A DNA stretch of 56,398 nucleotides from an uncultured Pelagibacteraceae bacterium (lineage in GTDB: Bacteria > Pseudomonadota > Alphaproteobacteria > Pelagibacterales > Pelagibacteraceae). The stretch covers positions 1 to 56,398 of the forward strand of contig CACGEC010000004.1 of assembly GCA_902572005.1 (NCBI GenBank). Direction: 5' to 3'. The position numbers and the translations under genes were made by a program. Within the stretch, counting starts at the first letter, position 1; each line of letters starts with the position of its first letter. Below are positions 26,303-34,684 of this stretch, piece by piece. The notes beneath the pieces were generated by a model, which had not been told where the DNA came from, did no database searches, and worked only from the letters and a program-made list of their open reading frames with translations.

Positions 26303-27295
26303 TTAACCACCAGTTTTAGATAAATTCTTTGTTAGCCCTGTCTCTCCAAGCTCAAGATAATGTGATTCCTTTTTAAATTTCATTTGGCCTAATATAAGAT
26401 CTTTTAACTCTTCAGTCTGATTATCTTTTTGAAGCAGATGTCTTATACTTATTCCTGTATTTCCAAACAAACAAAGTCTTAAATCTCCCTTTGATGTAAT
26501 TCTTAAACGGTTACATGACTTACAAAAATCTTTAGAGTAGGGAGCAATAATTCCAAATTTTCCTTTGTAATCTGGATTTATATAATTTAGCGATGGGCCA
26601 GCATCTAAGCCTTGTGTTTGATATATCCAATTATTATCATTTAGATAACTTTTAAAAATTTTAGATGAAATATGGTACTTGTTAAAGTAATCAAGATTAT
26701 CACCTGTCTGCATTAATTCGATATATCTAAAATTGACTTTGTTTTTTTTTATGAAATCTGACCACGCATTAAAGTCTTTAGTAAACGCATTAACTCCATT
26801 TAGAAGAACAGCATTTATTTTTATATTATCAAAACCCAAATCTTGTAAAACTTGAATTCCTTTAAGAATTTCTGGCAATCTGTCATGTTTAGTAATATTT
26901 TTAAACGTTTCTCTATCTAAACTATCAATGCTGATGTTAATACCATCTAAGCCACTATCTACTAATAACTTTGCCTTTTGATCTAAATGATATCCGTTAG
27001 TAGTAATAACAACTTTTTTTATACTGGTTTCATTTTTTAAGATTTTTACAATTTCAAAAAAATCTTTTCTGACAGTTGGTTCTCCACCAGTTAATCTAAT
27101 TTTTTGAACTCCTAACTCTGAAAAGCCTTTAGCAAGTCTTCTTATTTCATCAATATGTAAAAATTTTCTATTATCACTCTTATCCGCCATGTAACCATTG
27201 GGTAAACAATAGCCACATTTAAAATTACAAACTTCGGTTATGGACATTCTTATGTATGGAAATTTTCTGCCAAAACCATCTTGTAAGTGTTGCAT
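26303..27295 (-). CDS. moaA: GTP 3',8-cyclase MoaA (radical SAM)
   Basis: 330 residues. First step of molybdenum cofactor synthesis. The radical-SAM cluster cysteines are 23, 27 and 30 (VCNFKCGYC). The second [4Fe-4S] cluster is bound by the C-terminal CKSCNRLRITSKGDLRLCLFG. The protein ends in Gly-Gly (LSKTGG), as active MoaA does. It is the first gene of the operon. The 143-base gap upstream is shared with the divergent sulfite-dehydrogenase-like gene; I see no Moco riboswitch there. Confidence 0.96.
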   Translation of the reverse strand: MQHLQDGFGRKFPYIRMSITEVCNFKCGYCLPNGYMADKSDNRKFLHIDEIRRLAKGFSELGVQKIRLTGGEPTVRKDFFEIVKILKNETSIKKVVITTNGYHLDQKAKLLVDSGLDGINISIDSLDRETFKNITKHDRLPEILKGIQVLQDLGFDNIKINAVLLNGVNAFTKDFNAWSDFIKKNKVNFRYIELMQTGDNLDYFNKYHISSKIFKSYLNDNNWIYQTQGLDAGPSLNYINPDYKGKFGIIAPYSKDFCKSCNRLRITSKGDLRLCLFGNTGISIRHLLQKDNQTEELKDLILGQMKFKKESHYLELGETGLTKNLSKTGG

Positions 27296-27438
27296 AGAAT
27301 AAACTTATACTAGAACTGTTGATTAATAAACTTGGAAAATAAATAAAAATTTAACCACAACTTCAAATTGTAAATTAATTTTGTTCTTTTTCATCAATTT
27401 TTTTTTTGATAAAATAATGTCCTAATGGAGGTACGATT

Positions 27439-28656
27439 ATGAGCAAAAATAAAACTAAACTTAACTTAAACAGAAGAAATTTTTTAACAGGAACAGCTAC
27501 ACTTGCAGGAATTGCTGCAACAGCTTCAGTTGTGCCTATATCAATAGCAAATGCTAATCACTCAGAGGGAAAAAAGGGTTTACCAAATTTTATAAATTGG
27601 AAAAATAGAGATGCTCTAATTGTACACTCAGATAAAGGGATTGAAACCCATAGAAGTGCAATTGGTGAAAGTTTAATTACTCCAAATAGCAACATTTATA
27701 TCAGAAACAACATGCCAACAATGACTGATAAGCAAATTGGAGATAGAAAAAAATGGAAAGTGTCTATTGAAGGTGTAAAAAATCCAAAGACATTTACATT
27801 GGCTGAACTTCAAAAATTAGGTCATGCAACCATGGCAACCATTTTACAGTGTTCAGGTAACGGAAGAGGATTTTTCAAACATAAACCTCGAGGTTCTCAG
27901 TGGAAAACAGGTGCAGCAGCATGTGTTTTTTGGACTGGTGTACCTATGAAAACTGTAGTTGATGCTTGTGGAGGTATCAGTGGAGATGCAGTTTTTATGA
28001 CATCTGCTGGTGTTGATCATGAACCGACTGGATTAGATCCAAAGAAAGCTATGATTGAAAGATCAGTGCCTAAAAAAGTTTACAAAGATGCTATGCTCGC
28101 ATGGGAAATGAATGGTGTTCCATTACCAAATGCTCATGGTGGACCATTAAGAATGGTAACCCCAGGATACTTTGGAATAAATAACGTCAAACATCTTGGA
28201 AAAGTAGCATTCACATCAAGCGAGTCATCTGTGAAGTATATGAAGAAAAGTTACAGAATTTCTCCAATTGGAAAAAAAGGATCGCAATATCCATCTTGTT
28301 GGGAAATGCCAGTTAAATCATGGATTACAAGACCAACTGATGAAACTGGAAAAGTGAAAGCAGGTAAAGTCCAAATAGTTGGAGTAGCTATGGGAGGCAC
28401 TAAAAAAGTAAGAAGTGTTAAAGTGTCCGTCGATGGTGGTAGTAGCTGGAAAAGAGCAAAATTTATAGGTCCAGACCTTGGAAAATATGCTTGGAGACAG
28501 TTTGTTTTAGAAACAACTTTAAGTGCTGGTACTTATAATATTGCTAGTTTAGCTTCTAATGGTTCTGACAGACAGCCAGAATTACGAATGGAAAACAGAA
28601 GAGGCTATGCTCACAACGGTTGGAAAGACCACAGCGTAAACATTACTGTAGTATAG
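27439..28656 (+). CDS. soxC: Sulfite dehydrogenase-like molybdoenzyme (SoxC/SorA type)
   Basis: 405 residues. Periplasmic: the Tat motif NRRNFLTGTATLAG (twin Arg 12-13) is followed by a cleavable hydrophobic stretch ending near ANA. The molybdenum ligand Cys is in TILQCSGNGRGFF (about 137). The C-terminal third is the sulfite-oxidase dimerisation domain (VQIVGVAMGGTKKVRSVKVSVDGG). With the adjacent cytochrome c it likely oxidises sulfite to sulfate. SoxC and SorA are hard to tell apart here; no soxAXYZB is in the window, which favours a free-standing sulfite dehydrogenase. A strong GGAGG ribosome-binding site precedes the start. Confidence 0.85.
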   Translation: MSKNKTKLNLNRRNFLTGTATLAGIAATASVVPISIANANHSEGKKGLPNFINWKNRDALIVHSDKGIETHRSAIGESLITPNSNIYIRNNMPTMTDKQIGDRKKWKVSIEGVKNPKTFTLAELQKLGHATMATILQCSGNGRGFFKHKPRGSQWKTGAAACVFWTGVPMKTVVDACGGISGDAVFMTSAGVDHEPTGLDPKKAMIERSVPKKVYKDAMLAWEMNGVPLPNAHGGPLRMVTPGYFGINNVKHLGKVAFTSSESSVKYMKKSYRISPIGKKGSQYPSCWEMPVKSWITRPTDETGKVKAGKVQIVGVAMGGTKKVRSVKVSVDGGSSWKRAKFIGPDLGKYAWRQFVLETTLSAGTYNIASLASNGSDRQPELRMENRRGYAHNGWKDHSVNITVV

Positions 28657-28682
28657 TAGCTTAAAAAGCTTAAAATAAGTTA

Positions 28683-29012
28683 ATGAGGATTTTAAGATTT
28701 TTGTTAATTTCATTTCTTTGTATTATATTTAAAGCTCAAACATTGTTTGCCGACGAGGCCAAGATGTCTAAGGGCTTAGAAATTTTCAATGAAACTGCTG
28801 GATGTGCTGCATGTCATGTCTTAAAGGCGGCAGGCTCTGAGGGCAATATAGGTCCGAACCTGGATACTGTTGAGGGTTTAAATTATGATACTGTTATGGA
28901 TATTGTAACTCACGGTCTAGGAGTAATGCCTGCTTTTGGTGAAGATGAAATTTTAACTAAAGAAGAAATAGATATTGTATCTTTTTACGTTTCTAATTCG
29001 GTAAGTAAATAA
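28683..29012 (+). CDS. Periplasmic monoheme cytochrome c, partner of the sulfite dehydrogenase
   Basis: 109 residues. Signal peptide about residues 1-23 (RILRFLLISFLCIIFKAQTLFA), then a single heme site CAACH (Cys41, Cys44, His45) and a likely axial Met in GLGVMPAFGED. It starts 26 bases after the molybdoenzyme and would accept its electrons, as SorB does for SorA. A short class I cytochrome of this size is typical for the role. A strong hairpin terminator follows. Confidence 0.88.
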   Translation: MRILRFLLISFLCIIFKAQTLFADEAKMSKGLEIFNETAGCAACHVLKAAGSEGNIGPNLDTVEGLNYDTVMDIVTHGLGVMPAFGEDEILTKEEIDIVSFYVSNSVSK

Positions 29013-29031
29013 TATTTAGGTGAAGTTTTTA

Positions 29032-29062
29032 TTAACTTCCAGCTGTCTCACCTGGAAGTTAA
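29032..29062. terminator. Bidirectional terminator between cytochrome c and GYD genes
   Basis: Perfect 11-bp inverted repeat TTAACTTCCAG / CTGGAAGTTAA with a nine-base loop, located between two convergent genes (stops at 29012 and 29070). A/T-rich tails on both sides suggest it ends transcription from either direction. Confidence 0.75.
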
Positions 29063-29069
29063 AATTTAT

Positions 29070-29387
29070 TTATTGCCCTGGTGCTTTGTAACCAATTTTA
29101 CTAGCTTTAGTTGTTGCTTTAGTAAAATCTATAGCCTCTAATATAGTTAAGTTTTTTACCGCACCTGACGACTCCACAACTAATTTAATTGCTGCAAAAT
29201 CTTCAAAACTTGGCACATCAGTAACAACTATAAAGTCATAAGAACCTCTAACTATGTCCATGCTGTGCATCGTGCCACCCATAGCTTTAGTAAGTTGTTC
29301 TACAACTGCTTTTCTATCACTTGTAGGATCTTTCAAAAATCCTTGAAAAGCTTTTTCAGTATAATTTCCCATTATATAAGCTTTCAT
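29070..29387 (-). CDS. GYD-domain protein
   Basis: 105 residues, one GYD domain (ferredoxin-like fold). Typical pieces: KAVVEQLTKAMGGTMHSMDIVRGSYDFIVVTDVPSFEDFA and KLVVESSGAVKNLTILEAIDF. Family function is unclear; members often sit in catabolic or stress operons. The ATG is preceded by a good ribosome-binding site (AAAGGAG). It appears to be a single-gene unit facing the sulfite dehydrogenase pair. Confidence 0.8.
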   Translation of the reverse strand: MKAYIMGNYTEKAFQGFLKDPTSDRKAVVEQLTKAMGGTMHSMDIVRGSYDFIVVTDVPSFEDFAAIKLVVESSGAVKNLTILEAIDFTKATTKASKIGYKAPGQ

Positions 29388-29490
29388 GTTAATCTCCTTT
29401 CTATTAAGTTAATGCTACCATTGAACTAGAAAAATTTAGTGTGTAAAAATAACATAGTAGACACAACTTATGGGAATGCTAGATTAAGAA

Positions 29491-30933
29491 ATGTACGAAA
29501 AATTTGGTCAATTTATTGATGGAAAATGGTCACCATCATCAACTGGTGAAACATATGAAGTTATCAATCCTGCAACCGAAGAAGTTCTTGGTAAGGCTTC
29601 GAAAGCTTCCCCAGAAGATGTAGAAAGAGCATTAAAATCAGCTGAAAAAGGATTACAAGTTTGGAAAAAAACTGCACCTTGGCAAAGATCAAATATAATT
29701 CGAAAAGTTGCAGATAAGATTAGAGAAAAGTCAAATGTGCTTGCTAAATGGATGACACTTGAAGTAGGCAAACCTTTAGCTGAGGCAAAAGGTGAGATTT
29801 CAGGAGCTGCAGATATTTTTGAGTGGAACGCTGAGGAAACAAAAAGAATTTATGGTCAAACAGTTGAAAGTAGATTTGAAGATACTAGAGTTCATGTTTA
29901 TTATCAGCCAGTTGGTGTTGTTGCTGCATTATCTCCATGGAATTTTCCAGCAGTACTATCCGCAAGAAAAATTTCAACAGCGATGGCTGCTGGGTGTTCA
30001 GTTATAATTAAACCAGATGTTATTACACCAGGTGTTGTAATGGAAATGGTAGATATTTGTAGAGAATGTGGAGTTCCAGCAGGAGTAGTTAATCTTTTAT
30101 CTGGTGATCCACCTAGTATTGCTCAACAATTAATTGCTTCTGATATTGTTAAAAAAATTTCAATTACAGGATCAAGTCGAGTTGGAAAATTAATTTTAAA
30201 ACAAGCAGCAGATAAAGTTCAAAGAGTAACAATGGAACTTTCTGGTCATTCACCTTTCATTGTATTTGAAGATGCAGATGTAAAAAAAGCAGCTGATATG
30301 GCAATCTCAGCAAAGTTTAGAAATAATGGCCAAGTTTGTATTTCACCAAATAGATTTTATATTCATGACAGTAAAAAGGATGAGTTTGTAAATTTATTTG
30401 TTGAAAAAACTAAAAAATTAAAAATTGGCAATGGAATGGATGCTGATACCCAATTAGGTCCACTAACAACAGAAAAAAGATTAAATGAAATTGAAGAATT
30501 AGTTGAAAAAACAAAACAAGAGGGAGCAAAAGTTTTATTAGGAGGTAAAAGACCCGCAGGTTTCAATAAAGGTTTTTTTTATGAACCAACAATATTTGAT
30601 AACGTCAAAGATGATTTTACTATAATGAAACAAGAGCCTTTTGGACCTTTAGTGCCGATGCTCTCATTTAAATCTTTTGATGAAGTTATACAAAGAGCAA
30701 ATAATCATGAACTCGGTTTATGCAGTTATGTTTGTACAAATTCTATGGAAACAGCTCACTTAGCCTCAGAACAATTAGAAACAGGGTCAGTAGCGGTAAA
30801 TACAGGTGTCGTAGCAATCGCCGAAGCTCCTTTTGGTGGAATTAAACAAAGTGGATACGGTAGAGAAGGTGGTTCTATGGCTATAAAGGATTATTTGAAT
30901 GTGAAATATACTCACATGGGTATTAAAGGTTAA
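29491..30933 (+). CDS. NAD(P)-dependent aldehyde dehydrogenase, GabD-like
   Basis: 480 residues. Cytosolic ALDH: NFPAVLSARKISTAMAAGCSVIIKP, catalytic Glu in MELSGHSPFIVFED and catalytic Cys in NNGQVCISPNRFY (about 282). The family usually reads ELGGH at the glutamate; here it is ELSGH. The overall pattern (GHSPFIVF, QEPFGPLVPM, GGIKQSGYGREGG) is of the succinate-semialdehyde/GabD group. It starts the sugar-acid island, so it might oxidise lactaldehyde, glycolaldehyde or a semialdehyde released there; substrate is inference. Confidence 0.9.
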   Translation: MYEKFGQFIDGKWSPSSTGETYEVINPATEEVLGKASKASPEDVERALKSAEKGLQVWKKTAPWQRSNIIRKVADKIREKSNVLAKWMTLEVGKPLAEAKGEISGAADIFEWNAEETKRIYGQTVESRFEDTRVHVYYQPVGVVAALSPWNFPAVLSARKISTAMAAGCSVIIKPDVITPGVVMEMVDICRECGVPAGVVNLLSGDPPSIAQQLIASDIVKKISITGSSRVGKLILKQAADKVQRVTMELSGHSPFIVFEDADVKKAADMAISAKFRNNGQVCISPNRFYIHDSKKDEFVNLFVEKTKKLKIGNGMDADTQLGPLTTEKRLNEIEELVEKTKQEGAKVLLGGKRPAGFNKGFFYEPTIFDNVKDDFTIMKQEPFGPLVPMLSFKSFDEVIQRANNHELGLCSYVCTNSMETAHLASEQLETGSVAVNTGVVAIAEAPFGGIKQSGYGREGGSMAIKDYLNVKYTHMGIKG

Positions 30934-30937
30934 TTAA

Positions 30938-32114
30938 CTATCCCACAATTTTAAAATCAGATTTATATTTCTCATTAATAGAAATCCCTAGTCCTGGAGT
31001 ATTATCATCTAAATTAATAAAACCATTTTTTGGCTCAGGTTCCCCTTTAAATAAATAATAAAACAACTCATTTCCTATCTCAACTTGGTGTACAGGAAAA
31101 AATTCTGAAAAGGGGCAATTGTTATGAGCCATTGTTAAATGATAGTTGTGCATTTGACCAGCATGAGGGATTACAGGTACACCATATTTTTCTGCTAGCG
31201 AATTTATTTTGTGACCAGGAGTAATACCTCCAACTCGATTTGCATCATATTGAATAAAACTAACTGCTTTAAGCTCTAATAGATGTTTAAATCCTAAATA
31301 ACTGAATTCGTGTTCGCCCCCCCGCAATAGGAATATCGCCCAAAGCATTTAATTCTGCATATCCTGGAATATCATCAGGTATCACCGGTTCCTCAAGCCA
31401 TTTGGGTTTAAATTTTATCAACTCAGGTATTATCTTTTTTGAATATTCTAGATCCCATCCCATGTAAGCTTCAAGCATAAGATCAGTTTCATATCCAACC
31501 ACTTCTCTAACAGCATTTACTAATTCAATATTTTTTTTTATTCCTGCAGCACCATCCTTGGGTCCCCAACCAAATCGCATTTTGAACATCTTAAAACCCT
31601 CATTCAAATATTTTTCAGCTTCTATTTGTAGATCTTTAATCGGTTGGCTATATAGTTTTGAAGCGTATACTGGAATTTTATCTTTTGTCCTTCCTCCAAG
31701 TAGTTCGAACACTGGTTTATTTTTTAATTTACCCATTAAATCCCAAATTCCTAGATCGATTGCTGAAATTCCAATCATGCCAATCCCTTTTCTTCCCCAG
31801 GCCATTGTGCTTCTATACATTTTGTCCCACAAATAATCGTAATCGAATGGATCTTCTCCAATTACTAAATTCTTTAAATAACAATCTATTGCTTTTTTTG
31901 TTACCTCTGGTGCTAGTGCAGCGTTACCTAAACCTATAGTTCCATCATCTGCTATAACCTCACAAACCATCCATTGATGAAATCTAAATGATTTCATTTT
32001 ATCTCCTGACTCTCTGAGAGCATCAGTTGGATTTGTGCAAAAGTTTTGAGCAGGGGGAACTATTTCTCCTGTCCATTTATAGATGGACGTTTTAATATCT
32101 TTAATTTTTGTCAT
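30938..32114 (-). pseudogene. L-rhamnonate dehydratase-like enolase-superfamily gene, frameshifted
   Basis: Two overlapping frames (32114-31287 and the frame ending at 30938) encode the front and back of one mandelate-racemase/enolase protein of about 390 residues. The break is at a run of seven C (31317-31323); six would restore ...[18 protein letters not shown]. The parts match the rhamnonate dehydratase pattern: [64 protein letters not shown], and [12 protein letters not shown] with the catalytic His. It would dehydrate a sugar acid to the 2-keto-3-deoxy acid. A true mutation, slippage-corrected expression or a sequencing error are all possible. Confidence 0.8.
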
Positions 32115-33109
32115 TGTTTAGATTTATTTTCTGCCATCGTTAGTGCTATCTTAAATGATTGCAAGGTAGGTTCTAAGTTTGCTTTATTTTTTCCAGCAAT
32201 ATCAAAAGCAGTTCCATGAGCTGGGGTAGTAATAGGAATTGGTAATCCACCTTGTACAGTGACCCCTCTATCAAATCCAAAAGCTTTAAGACCTGACTGT
32301 AAAGCATCATGATACATACCAACAATACAGTCGTGATTTTTATTTTTAAAAGAAGTTATAAATGATGTATCACAAGGTAAAGGACCGTCAGCATTAATTC
32401 CTTGTTTTTTTGCTTCTTCAATAGCTGGAATTATTTCATTTTCTTCCTCTGTACCAAATTCGGCGTGTGGATTTAATGCTTGAACAGCAACCCTTGGTTT
32501 TTCGATACCATTAAGTTTCATAGCTTCATTTATTAATTTAATTGGTTTAATAATATTATCTTTTTTAATATGTTTTGGGACTTCACTGATAGGTATATGA
32601 GAAGTAACTCTTGCAGTCCAAAAATTATCTACTACATTAAACTCACAAAAGAAATCTTTTACATTTAATCTTTCAGCCATTAAATGAAGTTCATCAGAAT
32701 GTTTATTTCCTCCCATTATCATACTTGTTTTATTAAAAGGACCAAAGTTGATAGCTTGTATTTTATTTTGTTTTGCAAGATCTAAAGCAAGATTAAGAGC
32801 CTCAAGTACACTTTGACCAGCTTCTTTAGAACACTTTGAAAGTATATAACTATGATTTTTTCCATTTGATATATCTAAAAAGAATTTATTTCCTTCACTG
32901 AAATTTATCTCATCAAAATTATTTACAATTTTTAAATTATTATTATTTCCAGTTATTTGATCACCTTTATCTAATATACTCTTTTCACCAATAACAACTA
33001 TATTTACCGCATCAGTAATTTTTTCAGTCAATAATTTTGATACAAGCTCAGGTCCAATCCCTGAAGGATCACCCAATAAGAGACCAATATTAATTTTATT
33101 TTCTGGCAT
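32111..33109 (-). CDS. pdxA2: PdxA2-like 4-phospho-D-threonate/erythronate dehydrogenase
   Basis: 332 residues, PdxA fold. N-terminal [18 protein letters not shown]; metal ligands around [20 protein letters not shown] and [20 protein letters not shown]. The stretch [25 protein letters not shown] is the form I associate with the PdxA2 branch that degrades tetronic acid phosphates, rather than biosynthetic PdxA (which reads closer to LPVVRTSVDHGTALD). Pyridoxal synthesis cannot be excluded. It overlaps the start of the dehydratase gene by four bases and is divergent from the TctC gene across 69 bases. Confidence 0.8.
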   Translation of the reverse strand: MPENKINIGLLLGDPSGIGPELVSKLLTEKITDAVNIVVIGEKSILDKGDQITGNNNNLKIVNNFDEINFSEGNKFFLDISNGKNHSYILSKCSKEAGQSVLEALNLALDLAKQNKIQAINFGPFNKTSMIMGGNKHSDELHLMAERLNVKDFFCEFNVVDNFWTARVTSHIPISEVPKHIKKDNIIKPIKLINEAMKLNGIEKPRVAVQALNPHAEFGTEEENEIIPAIEEAKKQGINADGPLPCDTSFITSFKNKNHDCIVGMYHDALQSGLKAFGFDRGVTVQGGLPIPITTPAHGTAFDIAGKNKANLEPTLQSFKIALTMAENKSKQ

Positions 33110-33178
33110 TTTTTTCTTTACGGTTTGTATCAGATTATGATTAAATAAATAATTATAAATTAACCAAAGAGGGAAATA

Positions 33179-34150
33179 ATGAAAAAAAGTTTTAAACTTT
33201 TCTTAGCCGCTGCATTCCTAGTGACTGAATTTTTTGTTATAGCAATACCTTTAATGACTACATCTGCTAGAGCAGATGGTGCTATACAAGCTATTACTCA
33301 CGCAGGATTCGGTGGTGGTACTGACGTAACTACTAGAATGATGCTTTTAAGAGCCAGAAGAGTTCTTAAACAAGACATGCAATTAGTTAATAAAAAAGGT
33401 GGCGGTGGAGCTGTATCTATGGATTATATGATGAGTTTACCAGCTGATGGTCAACACACTTTAACATGGACAACAGGACACGCAGTTTCTATGGCTTTAG
33501 GAAAAACTAAAGTTAAACTTAGCGACATGCAGCCTTTGGCTAGAGGTACTGATGACCCACAATTATTTGTTGTTAACTGTAAAGCAGACATCAAAGATGC
33601 TAAAAAATTTATTAGCACACAAAAATCAAAATCACTTAAATATGGAACGACCCATGTAGGTGGAATTGATGATGTTAGTGCAATTGCTTTTACAAAAAAA
33701 GGTGGATTAAAAGATCCAACTATAGTTGCGTATAAAGGTGTAGCACCAATTAAAACGAACTTAATCAAAGGAGATATTGATGTAGGAGTTTTAAATTTAG
33801 GTGAAGCATTAACTGAAATTAATGATGGTACATTATGCGTTTCTATCGTGTTAGCAAACAATAGAATGGCTAAAATTAAAGACTCTCCAACAGCTAAAGA
33901 ATTAGGAATACCTGTTTCTTTATCTACTGTTAGAGGTTTTGTAACTAAAAAAGGAGCTCCAGCTGAGAGAGTTAAACAGTTAGAAGCTGGAATGATGAAA
34001 GCAATGAGCCACAACTACTATAAAAATTTCTTAACAGAAATTGGTCTTGATGAGACTAGCGTAGTTGGTGCTGATGAATGGGGTAAGCAAATGGAAGAAA
34101 TGCTTACTGAAATGACTGCACAGCTTAAAGCTTTAGGTTACATTAAGTAG
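33179..34150 (+). CDS. tctC: TctC-family periplasmic substrate-binding protein
   Basis: 323 residues. Signal peptide about 1-32 (MKKSFKLFLAAAFLVTEFFV ... SARA). Mature part begins with the TctC pattern ITHAGFGGGTDVTTRMMLLR, then QLVNKKGGGGAVSMDYMM and GVAPIKTNLIKGDIDVGVLNLGEAL. It binds a carboxylate (often citrate, dicarboxylates or sugar acids) for the TctAB membrane pair encoded next. A strong GAGGG ribosome-binding site fits a highly expressed binding protein. A terminator-like hairpin follows within 45 bases. Confidence 0.9.
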   Translation: MKKSFKLFLAAAFLVTEFFVIAIPLMTTSARADGAIQAITHAGFGGGTDVTTRMMLLRARRVLKQDMQLVNKKGGGGAVSMDYMMSLPADGQHTLTWTTGHAVSMALGKTKVKLSDMQPLARGTDDPQLFVVNCKADIKDAKKFISTQKSKSLKYGTTHVGGIDDVSAIAFTKKGGLKDPTIVAYKGVAPIKTNLIKGDIDVGVLNLGEALTEINDGTLCVSIVLANNRMAKIKDSPTAKELGIPVSLSTVRGFVTKKGAPAERVKQLEAGMMKAMSHNYYKNFLTEIGLDETSVVGADEWGKQMEEMLTEMTAQLKALGYIK

Positions 34151-34173
34151 TATAAATTAAAGTACATTTGAAT

Positions 34174-34683
34174 ATGAACAATGTACAAAAACAAAAAAGG
34201 GCAAACAAAAGTTTGCCCTTTTTTTTTAAAGATGAGTTTAAAGTTTCTTTCATAATAATATTAATTTCAACAGTCTTATTAATTAGTACTTTTTCATTTG
34301 ATATTGTTCCTCCAATTTTAAATAGAGGTATTCAGCCAGCTACTTTTCCTAAAGGATTATTAGTTTTAATAATTGTTTTAACTTCAATTGTTTACTATTT
34401 ATCTTTTAAAAAGCCTTGGGAAATTAAAAAAAAATTACCACAACCTTTTTTCTTAACATTACTTAGTTTCGTTTTTTTTATTTTTATATCAAAAACATTA
34501 GACTTTTTTTTAGCTATATCGCTGTTATCTGTTTTTGTTTCATACTGCTGGGGTGAAAGAAGAGTTTTTTATTTAATATTAGTAAGCATAATCTTTCCAA
34601 TAATTGTATTTATTTTTTTTGAAACAATTTTAGGATTGAGATTTCCTCCTGGTATAATCACAAATATTTACTATCAAGTATAA
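34174..34683 (+). CDS. tctB: TctB-family small transporter subunit
   Basis: 169 residues from the ATG at 34174 (a TTG at 34168 is in frame). Four membrane segments: VSFIIILISTVLLISTF, GLLVLIIVLTSIVYYLS, PFFLTLLSFVFFIFISK and LAISLLSVFVSYCWGE with a following hydrophobic stretch. It pairs with TctA. The first ~18 codons (NNVQKQKRANKSLPFFFK) encode a perfect terminator hairpin, see 34193-34227. No later in-frame ATG exists before the first membrane segment, so the start must lie upstream of the hairpin. Confidence 0.8.
   Translation: MNNVQKQKRANKSLPFFFKDEFKVSFIIILISTVLLISTFSFDIVPPILNRGIQPATFPKGLLVLIIVLTSIVYYLSFKKPWEIKKKLPQPFFLTLLSFVFFIFISKTLDFFLAISLLSVFVSYCWGERRVFYLILVSIIFPIIVFIFFETILGLRFPPGIITNIYYQV
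34193..34227 (+). terminator. Intrinsic terminator/attenuator inside the tctB reading frame
   Basis: AAAAAAGGGCAAAC (34193-34206), loop AAAA, GTTTGCCCTTTTTT (34211-34224): a perfect 14-bp stem ending in nine consecutive T (34219-34227). It follows the tctC stop by 42 bases and lies within the first codons of tctB. It should end most transcripts after the binding-protein gene, leaving low readthrough into the membrane subunits. Confidence 0.88.
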
Positions 34684-34684
34684 T

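Noticed and set aside
27296-27438. Possible Moco riboswitch before moaA or the sulfite dehydrogenase gene
   Set aside because: The gap is short and A/T-rich with only a weak ATCAA/TTGAT pairing; no Moco-aptamer-like core is visible.
29508-29771. Minus-strand frame within the aldehyde dehydrogenase gene
   Set aside because: Antisense shadow of the strongly conserved ALDH N-terminus.
33451-34014. 187-residue minus-strand frame
   Set aside because: Antisense shadow of the TctC gene, which has a signal peptide, good ribosome-binding site and clear family motifs.
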